Source of the DNA: an uncultured Chloroflexus sp.
GTDB lineage: Bacteria > Chloroflexota > Chloroflexia > Chloroflexales > Chloroflexaceae
Length of the DNA: 64,000 bases
Reading direction: 5' to 3'
Assembly: GCF_937951745.1 (NCBI RefSeq)
Contig: NZ_CALFBQ010000029.1
Span: 1-64,000 of the forward strand
A program made the position numbers and the translations under genes. Every line of letters starts with the position of its first letter. Position 1 is the stretch's first letter. Of the stretch, positions 23,711 to 30,967 are shown piece by piece. The notes below the pieces were generated by a model. That model made no database searches. It saw only the letters and a list, made by a program, of their open reading frames with translations, and was not told the DNA's origin.

Positions 23711-24394
23711 ATGCCCCGTCCGGTAGTGATTATGGGCGGGTGGCTGTCGTCGCCCGCCGATTACTTCGGTATGGCGCGCGTGCTAGCCTCGCCGCCATAC
23801 AATCGGATCGTGTATGTGGTTGATTTCAGCCGGTTAGCGTGGGCACGCTTGCGCGATCCTGATTTCGGGCCGGCGCTTGATGCGCTCGCAGCGACGGTGC
23901 GGATTGCGCTTGAAGAAACCGGCGCTGATAAAGTTGATTTGATCGGCCATAGCGCCGGCGGTCGGATTGCGCGCGCCTATTTGTCCGATGAGCCGTATCA
24001 AGGGGTGCGTTATGCCGGCCATGAGGTGGTAGCAAGCTTAACCACGTTGGGGACGGCCCATGCCACGTCGGAGATCTGGGTGAAACAGTTTGCCGACTGG
24101 CTTGAGGCGCGGTATCCCGGCGCAGCTTTTCCTCACGTCAAGTATCGCGCTGTAGCAGGGCGGAGTGTGCGTGGCCGTCGTTTCGGCAATCCCGAAGAGA
24201 TGATTGCCTATCGTTCCTATGAGGTTTCGTTCGGCAATGGGAATTTGGTTGGCGATGGGATTGTGCCGACAGCAGCGTGCTATCTGGCCGGTGCCGACAA
24301 CTTGATCTTAGAGGGTGCGCGCCATGCACCGTATAACGCGCCGGCGACGTGGTACGGCGCACGGGATGTAGTGCCGCTGTGGTTTGAGGATTGA
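23711..24394 (+). CDS. Lipase-like alpha/beta hydrolase, tandem copy 1
   Basis: The 227 residues match class-2/PGAP1-like lipases. The opening PVVIMGGWLSSPADYFGMARVL has the oxyanion loop, and the nucleophile is in LIGHSAGGRIARAYLSD (G-H-S-A-G, Ser near residue 80). A candidate acid and His lie near NLVGDGIVPT and GARHAPYNAP at the end. No signal peptide is present, so it acts in the cytoplasm, where chlorosomes lie. The gene starts only three bases after the upstream stop. The following gene is its paralogue. Galactolipid or wax-ester remodelling at the chlorosome envelope is a plausible but unproven role. Confidence 0.8.
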   Translation: MPRPVVIMGGWLSSPADYFGMARVLASPPYNRIVYVVDFSRLAWARLRDPDFGPALDALAATVRIALEETGADKVDLIGHSAGGRIARAYLSDEPYQGVRYAGHEVVASLTTLGTAHATSEIWVKQFADWLEARYPGAAFPHVKYRAVAGRSVRGRRFGNPEEMIAYRSYEVSFGNGNLVGDGIVPTAACYLAGADNLILEGARHAPYNAPATWYGARDVVPLWFED

Positions 24395-24405
24395 TCAGGA
24401 GTGCT

Positions 24406-25119
24406 ATGGCCCGTCCGCTGGTGATTATTGGCGGTTATCTGACCAGTCCGAGCGATTTTGCGGCACTGGCGCGGACGCTCGAACAACCACCATTTAGTTT
24501 TCGCGTCTTCGTGACCCCAATCGGTCGTATGCGCTGGGCTTTAACCCGTGATTGGGATTTTCGGCCGGTGTTGCGGATTGTGCGCGACACGGTCGCTCGG
24601 GCCTTGCGCGAAACCGGCGCTGAAACCGTGACTCTTCTGGCCCATAGTGTCGGTGGCACGGTGGCGCGCATGTATCTCGGTGATCAGCCGTACAAAGGTG
24701 ACATCTATGGCGGCCACCGGTTCGTGCATCACTTGATCATGCTCGGTACGCCGCACCATAGCCAAGAGTTCTGGACGCGCCAGACCGTCGGGTTTACTAA
24801 TCGTTGTTATCCCGGCGCGTATTATGATCAGATCCGCTATACCTCGATTATTGGCCGCAGCATTCAGGCCAATCGGCGAGGACGCTGGGTTGAGCGGATG
24901 GCGTATAACAGCTACGTGCTGATCGACGGCCCTGCCGGCGCGCAGGCGTGGGGTGACGGGATTACAACGCTGACCTGCGCAGCGCTAGCTGGCGCCGAGT
25001 ATTTGGTCGTGCCCGGGTTGCATCACTCTCCTATCCACGGTCGTCCGTGGTATGGCGACCCGGAAGGGTTAAGATACTGGCAACGAGTGTTGTTGGGATC
25101 CTCATCAGTTGTTGTTTGA
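24406..25119 (+). CDS. Lipase-like alpha/beta hydrolase, tandem copy 2
   Basis: The ATG at 24406 (RBS TCAGGAG) gives 237 residues. It aligns with the upstream copy along its whole length: PLVIIGGYLTSPSDFAALARTL, then LLAHSVGGTVARMYLGD with the nucleophilic Ser, and a C-terminal LHHSPIHGRPWYGD with the His candidate. The two clearly come from a tandem duplication. The pair may have different substrates or act on different leaflets. A promoter for the next gene overlaps its stop codon. Confidence 0.8.
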   Translation: MARPLVIIGGYLTSPSDFAALARTLEQPPFSFRVFVTPIGRMRWALTRDWDFRPVLRIVRDTVARALRETGAETVTLLAHSVGGTVARMYLGDQPYKGDIYGGHRFVHHLIMLGTPHHSQEFWTRQTVGFTNRCYPGAYYDQIRYTSIIGRSIQANRRGRWVERMAYNSYVLIDGPAGAQAWGDGITTLTCAALAGAEYLVVPGLHHSPIHGRPWYGDPEGLRYWQRVLLGSSSVVV

Positions 25120-25143
25120 AATGTCGCTGATTTGTACTATAAT
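25116..25143 (+). promoter_or_regulatory. Promoter overlapping the lipase stop, before the small membrane protein
   Basis: TTGAAA at 25116-25121 and TATAAT at 25138-25143 are separated by 16 bases. Transcription would start around 25150, only a few bases before the ATG at 25153, so the message would be nearly leaderless. This promoter would allow bchU, bchK, csmM and csmN to be expressed apart from the upstream genes. Confidence 0.6.
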
Positions 25144-25152
25144 ACAAATTGC

Positions 25153-25656
25153 ATGAAATCATCGCACATTGACCGGTTTATTCTGTACGCTATGGCGGCT
25201 GTGTCGGGTGTATCGCTTGCGTGTTATACCGCAGTGCTCTATCTCTGCCGGCAAGAGGTGAATACGCATCATCCAGAGCGTGCAGCATTGCGCAATCGGT
25301 TAGCGAATATCGCGCATGCGCTCGATTGGCTGATGAACGTAATGGTCGCAGTGGTCGGGATTGGCCGGCTCTTTCGTGAAGAGCATTTTGGCGGGCAACA
25401 CCAACCACGCTGGTTGAAGATCTATTTCATGATTACTGGCCCGTTGCCAACCATCGGTATGGTTGGAGCGATGATCACCGGCCATCGCTGGGGCGAGTCG
25501 ATGCGTGATGATCCGCAGAAACGCCGGTTGCATCGCTTCTTTGCATGGCTAGGGTATGTCAGTTGGTGGCTGAGTTTTATTCCGATCTTCTTCCAGCCGT
25601 GGTTGAACCGGCAAGCAGCAGTATCTAAGCAGGGTTCAGAGTCGGTTATTTCTTAA
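25153..25656 (+). CDS. Small polytopic membrane protein of the chlorosome island
   Basis: The ATG at 25153 gives 167 residues; an upstream TTG in the same frame overlaps the promoter and is unlikely. Hydrophobic segments lie at about residues 10-33, 55-75, 90-110 and 135-155, so it is probably a four-helix membrane protein. A basic loop (NRLANIAHALDWL side and HRWGESMRDDPQKRR side) separates them. I do not recognise a family. It is directly upstream of bchU and downstream of the internal promoter. Confidence 0.65.
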   Translation: MKSSHIDRFILYAMAAVSGVSLACYTAVLYLCRQEVNTHHPERAALRNRLANIAHALDWLMNVMVAVVGIGRLFREEHFGGQHQPRWLKIYFMITGPLPTIGMVGAMITGHRWGESMRDDPQKRRLHRFFAWLGYVSWWLSFIPIFFQPWLNRQAAVSKQGSESVIS

Positions 25657-25688
25657 GTTACATCGCACTTGTGCGCGAGGGGGACCGC

Positions 25689-26753
25689 ATGACGACTTCA
25701 CCTTCGGTTGAACCAACCACGACGGGCACCGCGGCGCTTGAGCAACAAGAGCTATTTGCCGCAACCAACCGTGCCTATGATATGGTGTTTAAGGGCACGG
25801 TGGATTTCTTCGTGATTAAGGCGGCAAAAGATTTGGGGCTGTTTGATCTGTTGGCTGCCGAACCGCGCACGCTGGCTGATCTGGCAACCTTGACCGAGAC
25901 AGTGCCGTCGCGGCTAGAGAAGTTCTTGATTACGCTCGAGCAGGTAGGTCTGGCGGCGCGGAAAGATGATCGCTGGCAGCTCACCCCCTTCGCCGAGCAA
26001 TTCTTTGCCGATCCCGAACGCCATCGCAATATGACGATGGTGCCGTTCGTGGATTATATTTCCGATTTAATCGAGAATTACTACCTGCGGCTGGCTGATG
26101 TGGTGCGCGGGAAGGTTGATTTTACCAGCATTGTGCCGCATCCGCCGCGCACTCGCGAAGATAGCCTGTTTTACGAGACGTTGCACCGCTCGAATATCCA
26201 GCTCTTCGTCGAGTTGTTAGTCAAGCGGGCACGGCTGGCCGATGTGCAGATGCTGATCGATGTCGGCGGCGGCATTGGCGATATTGCGGCGGCCCTCTGT
26301 CAAGCCTTCCCCAATCTCAAGGTGAAGTTGATCAACTTGCCCAGCGCGCTCGATCTAGTGCGCGAGAATGTAGCGGCCAAAGGTCTGAGTGACCGGATTA
26401 CGCCGGTGGCGGTCGATATGTACCGCGAGCCGTATCCTCCCGGTGATGCAGTGCTCTTCTCGCGCATTCTCTACCCGATGAATGCGCAGTTCTGCTCGAT
26501 GTTGCTCAAGAAGGCCTACGATGCGTTGCCGAGTGGCGGGAAGGTGCTGATCCTCGATATGGTAATCAGCGATCCGCAGCATCCAAACTACGATTATCTG
26601 ACCCACTACCTGTGCGCGATTGGGATGGGCTTTTCGGTGCTTGAGTTCAAGGATCACGCGATCTACCCTGATCTGCTGCGCCAAATCGGGTTTACCGACG
26701 TGACCTTCGATGAGGGGTACGAACACGTTTTGTATCAGGCGGTAAAACCGTAA
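25689..26753 (+). CDS. bchU: Bacteriochlorophyllide c/d C-20 methyltransferase
   Basis: The ATG at 25689 (RBS GAGGGGG) gives 354 residues. The sequence follows Chlorobaculum BchU closely: MVFKGTVDFFVIKAAKDLGL near the start, the SAM motif MLIDVGGGIGDIAAAL, then SGGKVLILDMVISDP and NYDYLTHYL near the end. BchU methylates C-20 of the bacteriochlorophyllide macrocycle and so turns the BChl d type into BChl c, shifting the absorption of chlorosome aggregates. O-methyltransferases are the closest alternative, but the conserved HRSN and LTHYL segments support BchU. The gene precedes bchK, the next step acting on the pigment. Confidence 0.93.
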   Translation: MTTSPSVEPTTTGTAALEQQELFAATNRAYDMVFKGTVDFFVIKAAKDLGLFDLLAAEPRTLADLATLTETVPSRLEKFLITLEQVGLAARKDDRWQLTPFAEQFFADPERHRNMTMVPFVDYISDLIENYYLRLADVVRGKVDFTSIVPHPPRTREDSLFYETLHRSNIQLFVELLVKRARLADVQMLIDVGGGIGDIAAALCQAFPNLKVKLINLPSALDLVRENVAAKGLSDRITPVAVDMYREPYPPGDAVLFSRILYPMNAQFCSMLLKKAYDALPSGGKVLILDMVISDPQHPNYDYLTHYLCAIGMGFSVLEFKDHAIYPDLLRQIGFTDVTFDEGYEHVLYQAVKP

Positions 26754-26767
26754 ACGAAGGTTCAGCC

Positions 26768-26806
26768 ATGTGTGACCGGTGCAGCTTCTGCCCGGCAATG
26801 CGGTAA
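26768..26806 (+). CDS. Possible 12-codon Cys-rich leader peptide between bchU and bchK
   Basis: ATG TGT GAC CGG TGC AGC and so on encodes MCDRCSFCPAMR, which has the spacing Cys-x2-Cys-x2-Cys. GAAGG lies seven bases before its ATG, and its stop is six bases before the bchK start. It could be a translational coupling leader responding to cysteine or redox state, or it could be chance. No homologue is known to me. Confidence 0.3.
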   Translation: MCDRCSFCPAMR

Positions 26807-26812
26807 GCAACT

Positions 26813-27730
26813 ATGATTTCGACTGAACAGCACGTCTCGCTCAGCCGAAAAATCCGGGCCCATATCGAGCTTGCCGATCCGGTGACGTGGATTTCGCCGG
26901 TGCTGGTCTGTTTCTGTGGCGCACTGGCGTCAGGCTACGAGCGAGGTTTTGACTGGACGCGGCCCGATCACTGGTGGCTCATACTGTTGGGCGCGTTGAT
27001 GACCGGCCCGCTCGGTACCGGCTTCAGCCAGAGTATTAACGATTATTTCGATCGTGAACTGGATGCGATCAACGATCCACAACGCCCGATTCCGGCCGGC
27101 ATTGTGACGCTGAATGAGGCACGCTGGAATTGGATCGTACTCGGCACAGCAACCATGCTGGTGTCGCTGGTCTTTGGTCAGCCGTTGATCGTCTTCTTCG
27201 CCTTTGTCGGTATCGTGCTGTCGGTAATCTACAGCATGCCGCCGATCAAGCTGAAGAAACATTTCTGGTTGGGGCCGCCGGCAGTCGGGTTGGGTTACGT
27301 TAGTATGAGCTGGATGGCTGGCCATCTGATATTTGCGCCATTGACGTGGCAAAGCGTGGTGGTAGCGTTGATCAATGGCGGTTTAGCGGCCGGCTTGCTC
27401 TTTCTTAACGATATTAAGAGCGTTGAGGGTGATCGCAGGTTGGGCCTGAAATCACTCACGGTTGCGATTGGCGTGAAGCGCACGCTAATTGTGGCTTACG
27501 CAACGATTAACGGCTTCGAGGCAATGCTGATGATATTGGCGTTGGTGTGGGGGCAATACTGGGTGGCAGCGTTTATTCTGCTGGCATTGGTAGTGCCGAT
27601 CTATAATCAGATTAAGCTCTACCGTGAACCAAACCAGCAGAATTACGTGCGTTACCTGCTAGCCTCCAACCCATTTGTGGCCTTGATCCAGATTGTCTCG
27701 GGTTTTCTGGTGGGCGGCTATTTTGGCTGA
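26813..27730 (+). CDS. bchK: Bacteriochlorophyll c synthase (prenyltransferase)
   Basis: A 305-residue polytopic prenyltransferase of the UbiA/BchG/ChlG group. The first aspartate-rich motif is NDYFDRELDAINDPQRPI and the second is NDIKSVEGDRRLG, both needed for Mg-diphosphate binding. About eight hydrophobic segments fit the UbiA fold. BchK attaches the long-chain alcohol to the C-17 propionate of bacteriochlorophyllide c. The neighbours bchU, csmM and csmN in one run make BchK more likely than BchG (BChl a) or ChlG. It acts at the membrane, close to where chlorosomes grow. Confidence 0.93.
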   Translation: MISTEQHVSLSRKIRAHIELADPVTWISPVLVCFCGALASGYERGFDWTRPDHWWLILLGALMTGPLGTGFSQSINDYFDRELDAINDPQRPIPAGIVTLNEARWNWIVLGTATMLVSLVFGQPLIVFFAFVGIVLSVIYSMPPIKLKKHFWLGPPAVGLGYVSMSWMAGHLIFAPLTWQSVVVALINGGLAAGLLFLNDIKSVEGDRRLGLKSLTVAIGVKRTLIVAYATINGFEAMLMILALVWGQYWVAAFILLALVVPIYNQIKLYREPNQQNYVRYLLASNPFVALIQIVSGFLVGGYFG

Positions 27731-27749
27731 CCGTTAAGGAGGTGCGAAG

Positions 27750-28037
27750 ATGACGGAGACTGAAGGTGAGGTCCGAGTGCGCAGCGTCCCGGTGCGGCGC
27801 AGTGACAGCTTTGTCGAGTCGGCGATGGAGTTCGGCGGCGGCGTAGTTCGCCTTGGCATGTCGGTCTTTACGCTGCCCTTCGCGCTGCTGCCGCCAGAGT
27901 CGCGCCAGCACATGCGTAATGCGACCAAGGAGCTGATGTACGCCTTCGCCTCGTTGCCGCGTGATTTCGCCGAAATCGCTGGCAAGAGCATCGAGAAATG
28001 GGCGGCTGAGGGCGAAGAAAAGACTGAGGCGAAGTAA
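27750..28037 (+). CDS. csmM: Chlorosome envelope protein CsmM
   Basis: The 95 residues (about 10.5 kDa) match the 11-kDa envelope protein of C. aurantiacus in size, and it is adjacent to csmN as expected. Residues 8-17 hold the Arg-rich VRVRSVPVRR. A central segment, GGGVVRLGMSVFTLPFALLP, is amphipathic to hydrophobic and is repeated in CsmN. The C-terminal half is helical and acidic. CsmM and CsmN coat the chlorosome surface. A strong AAGGAGG lies before the ATG. Confidence 0.92.
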   Translation: MTETEGEVRVRSVPVRRSDSFVESAMEFGGGVVRLGMSVFTLPFALLPPESRQHMRNATKELMYAFASLPRDFAEIAGKSIEKWAAEGEEKTEAK

Positions 28038-28074
28038 CGCCGGTTGCTCTCTGTGAGCAGAGGAGGAGAGACGT

Positions 28075-28512
28075 ATGAGCAATGAGACGACCAACGAGCG
28101 TGATGGCTTGTTTGAGCTGGCGGCTAGTTTTGTCGGGGGGGCAACCCGGATTGGCCTGACAGTTGCTTCGGTGCCGCTGGTGCTGTTGCCGCGCAATTCG
28201 CGCCGCCGCGTGCGCCGGGCGATGGCCGAGGTAGCAATGGCGGTGGTGGCATTTCCGAAAGAGCTGGCCAATATTTCAGAGCGGGTAGTTGATGATATCG
28301 TCGCGGCTGAGCCACCGCAGATCTCGTTGCCGAGCCCGAAGCAGGTTGGCGAGCAGGTGCGCTCGTTTACCGAGCGGCTGTCGCGCGCGGCGGAAGAGCT
28401 TGGCACGAGCTTTAGCCGGGCTGCCGGACGGGCTGCCGACGCGGTTGAGCAGGGTGCAGCCAAGGTTGATGAGTGGGTTGAGACGCCGCCCAAGACGCCG
28501 CCGGCGCCGTGA
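28075..28512 (+). CDS. csmN: Chlorosome envelope protein CsmN
   Basis: The 145 residues (about 15.5 kDa) fit the 18-kDa-apparent envelope protein. The first 75 residues are homologous to CsmM: FVGGATRIGLTVASVPLVLLP aligns with FGGGVVRLGMSVFTLPFALLP, and AVVAFPKELANIS aligns with YAFASLPRDFAEIA. A further 65-residue tail is helical and Pro-rich at its end (PPKTPPAP). The two genes clearly arose by duplication. GAGGAGG precedes the ATG. A strong hairpin after the gene ends the chlorosome run. Confidence 0.92.
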   Translation: MSNETTNERDGLFELAASFVGGATRIGLTVASVPLVLLPRNSRRRVRRAMAEVAMAVVAFPKELANISERVVDDIVAAEPPQISLPSPKQVGEQVRSFTERLSRAAEELGTSFSRAAGRAADAVEQGAAKVDEWVETPPKTPPAP

Positions 28513-28533
28513 TCGCTCGGTGGAGTTGTGGCT

Positions 28534-28580
28534 GACGCAGAGGGGTGGGATGCGGCGAGACGCACCCATTCCTCTGCGTC
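28534..28580 (+). terminator. Terminator of the chlorosome run after csmN
   Basis: GACGCAGAGG at 28534 pairs with CCTCTGCGTC ending at 28580, and inside it GTGGG/CCCA-type and TGCG/CGCA pairs extend the stem around a short loop. TGTCTCTC follows. It lies 22 bases after the csmN stop and is the strongest hairpin in this region. Confidence 0.75.
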
Positions 28581-28624
28581 TGTCTCTCGCTGCCAAAGGT
28601 GTGTGATCTGCGCCTGTTGTGCGG

Positions 28625-28652
28625 TTGACCGGCAACCGAGCCGTGGTATTCT
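28625..28652 (+). promoter_or_regulatory. Promoter before the NDH-2-like gene
   Basis: TTGACC at 28625-28630 and TATTCT at 28647-28652 with a 16-base spacer. It is placed after the csmN terminator and about 65 bases before the NDH-2 start codon, so the flavoprotein is probably transcribed separately from csmN. Confidence 0.5.
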
Positions 28653-28717
28653 GTAAAGAGGGGATGTAGCGTGATCTACACCCGCCTGTCGTGACCAGTC
28701 CACGGAGCTTTGTGACC

Positions 28718-29887
28718 ATGCAGATCGTTATTCTCGGCGCCGGCTATGCCGGTTTGCGCACAGCGCTTGATCTGGCCCGTTTCCGCCGTGAACAAGGGCT
28801 TGATATTACCATCCGCTTAGTTGATCAACATCCGTATCACCAGTTAATCCAGTTGTTGCATTTGACCGCAACCGCCGGGATTGCCGATCAGAAGTCGATC
28901 TATCAACTCGATCATTTGTTGCAAGGCCGTGATATCGAGCGGGTGGAAGGGCGCGTGACGGCAATCCATCCGCTTGAGCGCACGGTGACGTTGGCCGACG
29001 GCCGGAGCTTGCCATACGATCGGCTGGTGTTGGCACTAGGCAGTGAGACCTCTTTCAATGTGCCCGGCGCCCGTGAGTATGCGCTGCCACTTCATACCTT
29101 CGCCCACGCCGTCGCGTTGCGTAAACACATCATCGCTCAATTTACTAAAGCGGCGTCGTTAACTGATCCGACCGAGTTGCGGATCACGATGACAACAGCG
29201 ATCGTTGGCGGTGGCTATACCGGTTGTGAGTTGGCCGGCGAGTTGGCGGCATGGGCCGATGATCTGTGCCAGCAAACCGGTGCGCCCCGTAAGGAAGTGC
29301 GCATTGCCCTGATTGAACGCGAAGATCATGTGCTGCCGCACCTCGGCAAGTGGGCAAGTCAGGAGGCTGTGCGCCGCTTGGAACGCCTCGGTGTGAATGT
29401 GTTTCTTAAAACGCCGGTAACGCAGGTCGAGCCGCAATGCTTGCGCTTTGCCGATGGCCGGATCTTACGCGCCGGAACGATTGTCTGGGGGGCTGGCGTG
29501 CGCGCGCCAGCCCTCTTGGCCGAGGCCGGCTTCCCAACCGATCGGATCGGGCGGGTGCTGGTTGACCGCTACTTGCGGGTCAATGGGCAAGCTGTCGTGT
29601 TTGCCATTGGCGATTGCGCCGCTGTGTCTGATGGTCGGGGAGGTGTCTTGCCGCCCGCCGCATCATACGCCATTCGGCAGGGTGCCCATTTGGCCGCAGA
29701 ACTGGCGGCTGAAGCGCGGGGAGAAGCGCCAAGGCCCTACGAGCCGGTCGAGCTCGGCGAAGTTGTTTCATTAGGGCCAAATGATGCTATCGGGAGCGCA
29801 TTAGGTGTGCCGGTGATGGGGTATCCGGCGCTCATGCTGAAACGGGGAATTGAAGAGTATTACCGCGCTACCATTGAAAGCGCCTGA
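28718..29887 (+). CDS. Type II NADH dehydrogenase-like FAD flavoprotein (NDH-2 family)
   Basis: The ATG at 28718 with GGAG upstream gives 389 residues. The FAD-binding start IVILGAGYAGLRTAL, the ATG motif VLALGSETSFNVPGA, the NADH-binding AIVGGGYTGCELAGELA and the second FAD segment VFAIGDCAA are all present. The C-terminus has the usual membrane-surface helix. NDH-2 passes electrons from NAD(P)H to quinone without proton pumping. Placed just after csmN, it may control the redox state of chlorosome or membrane quinone, which is known to quench chlorosome energy transfer in green bacteria. This is inference. Sulfide:quinone reductase is less likely because the paired catalytic cysteines are not seen. 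Confidence 0.88.
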   Translation: MQIVILGAGYAGLRTALDLARFRREQGLDITIRLVDQHPYHQLIQLLHLTATAGIADQKSIYQLDHLLQGRDIERVEGRVTAIHPLERTVTLADGRSLPYDRLVLALGSETSFNVPGAREYALPLHTFAHAVALRKHIIAQFTKAASLTDPTELRITMTTAIVGGGYTGCELAGELAAWADDLCQQTGAPRKEVRIALIEREDHVLPHLGKWASQEAVRRLERLGVNVFLKTPVTQVEPQCLRFADGRILRAGTIVWGAGVRAPALLAEAGFPTDRIGRVLVDRYLRVNGQAVVFAIGDCAAVSDGRGGVLPPAASYAIRQGAHLAAELAAEARGEAPRPYEPVELGEVVSLGPNDAIGSALGVPVMGYPALMLKRGIEEYYRATIESA

Positions 29888-29904
29888 GCGATAGGAGCAT
29901 GATT

Positions 29905-30363
29905 ATGATCGTGCAGGAACAGTTTGTTTCAATTAAAGCGCCACCTGCCACCGTCGAGCGTTACTTGACCGATCCCGAATTGATGGCCCAGTGGCGCTCG
30001 CCGTTGGTGGTGCTCGATCCGATTGAGGGTGACTTGATGGCGTTGGGCAGCAAGCATAAACTGCGCCTCAAGTCGCTGGCGCTAGCCGGTGCGACCTACA
30101 CTGTCACCGAACGCGATAGCGGCCATATCTTGCTGACGATCGATGGTCTGTGGTGCGGCAAAGAACTCTGGCGTTGGTTTGCTGATGGCGATCGCACGGT
30201 TGTGCAGAATCGGGTGGAGTACGAAGTGCCCGATCCTAGTCTGCGGGTGTTCGTCGTAGGCATCGGCCAGATCTTTGCCTCGCTCGATATGCGTATCCAG
30301 CTTGACCGCTTGCGCATGATTATCGAAGGCAGTGGCAAACCGGCAGCGGCCCAGTCGCGCTAG
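29905..30363 (+). CDS. SRPBCC/START-like ligand-binding protein
   Basis: The second ATG at 29905 is chosen because ATAGGAG lies seven bases before it, giving 152 residues. The protein starts QEQFVSIKAPPATVERYLTD and contains DPELMAQWRSPLVVLDP, the pattern of the SRPBCC (polyketide cyclase/START-like) superfamily, with a helix-grip fold and a C-terminal long helix (SLDMRIQLDRLRMIIEG). Such proteins bind hydrophobic ligands such as lipids or pigments. It directly follows the flavoprotein (17-base gap), so the two may work together. The ligand is unknown. Confidence 0.75.
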   Translation: MIVQEQFVSIKAPPATVERYLTDPELMAQWRSPLVVLDPIEGDLMALGSKHKLRLKSLALAGATYTVTERDSGHILLTIDGLWCGKELWRWFADGDRTVVQNRVEYEVPDPSLRVFVVGIGQIFASLDMRIQLDRLRMIIEGSGKPAAAQSR

Positions 30364-30431
30364 TGGCGGCGCGATCGCCTGTTAGTGATGGCGCGAGGTG
30401 GGAAGATTGGCAGAGTGGGTGCTCTGCATCG

Positions 30432-30466
30432 TAAGGGCGGGTTTCACACCCGCCCTTATCATTTTG
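30432..30466 (+). terminator. Terminator after the SRPBCC gene
   Basis: An 11-bp stem (TAAGGGCGGGT / ACCCGCCCTTA) with loop TTCAC at 30432-30458 is followed by TCATTTTG. It is a good rho-independent terminator 70 bases after the SRPBCC stop. Confidence 0.8.
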
Positions 30467-30597
30467 TGATTGATATTTGCATAAAAGCACAGATATTGCA
30501 CAAAAACTGCATCGTTTCATCTACTACAATGCAATCCAACCCTGTGCTAGCATACAGCTATCAGGATAGCAGGTTCGTCAGTGATGAGAGGTTGCGT

Positions 30598-30882
30598 ATG
30601 GCGCGACAGCAACGGTTTAGCCCGCGCGATGAGGTCTATCTTGCCAGCACCAGCTTTGAAGTGTATATGGTGGCCGGCGGGGTGTTCATCGGCCTATTTG
30701 GGCTGCTCTTTGCGATTAGCATTAAAATTAGCCTTGCTTGGTTGATGTGGCCAGCGTTGTTTGTCTCGATTTTAGCGGGCTACATCACCCTTAATCGGCT
30801 TGAGAAGCGTGAACGCCGGCGCAAGTTAGCCGAGCTTGAGGCCGAGTACGCGGCAAAAGAACGGCGTGTGAACGGCGATTAA
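30598..30882 (+). CDS. Small membrane protein of unknown function
   Basis: The ATG at 30598, with GAGAGG upstream, gives 94 residues. Two hydrophobic helices at about residues 20-40 and 45-65 are followed by a highly charged Lys/Arg/Glu helix (EKRERRRKLAELEAEY). A longer frame starting upstream runs through the terminator and promoter-like sequence, so I reject it. I do not recognise a family. A two-helix hairpin with a basic cytoplasmic tail is a common shape among small accessory membrane proteins. Confidence 0.55.
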   Translation: MARQQRFSPRDEVYLASTSFEVYMVAGGVFIGLFGLLFAISIKISLAWLMWPALFVSILAGYITLNRLEKRERRRKLAELEAEYAAKERRVNGD

Positions 30883-30967
30883 GCAGCATTTGTAGGCATC
30901 TTGTCATCTTGAGCGCAGCATGGTTGTGCTATCTTCCAACTAACTGTGTTGTGCCAAGAGGATTAAG

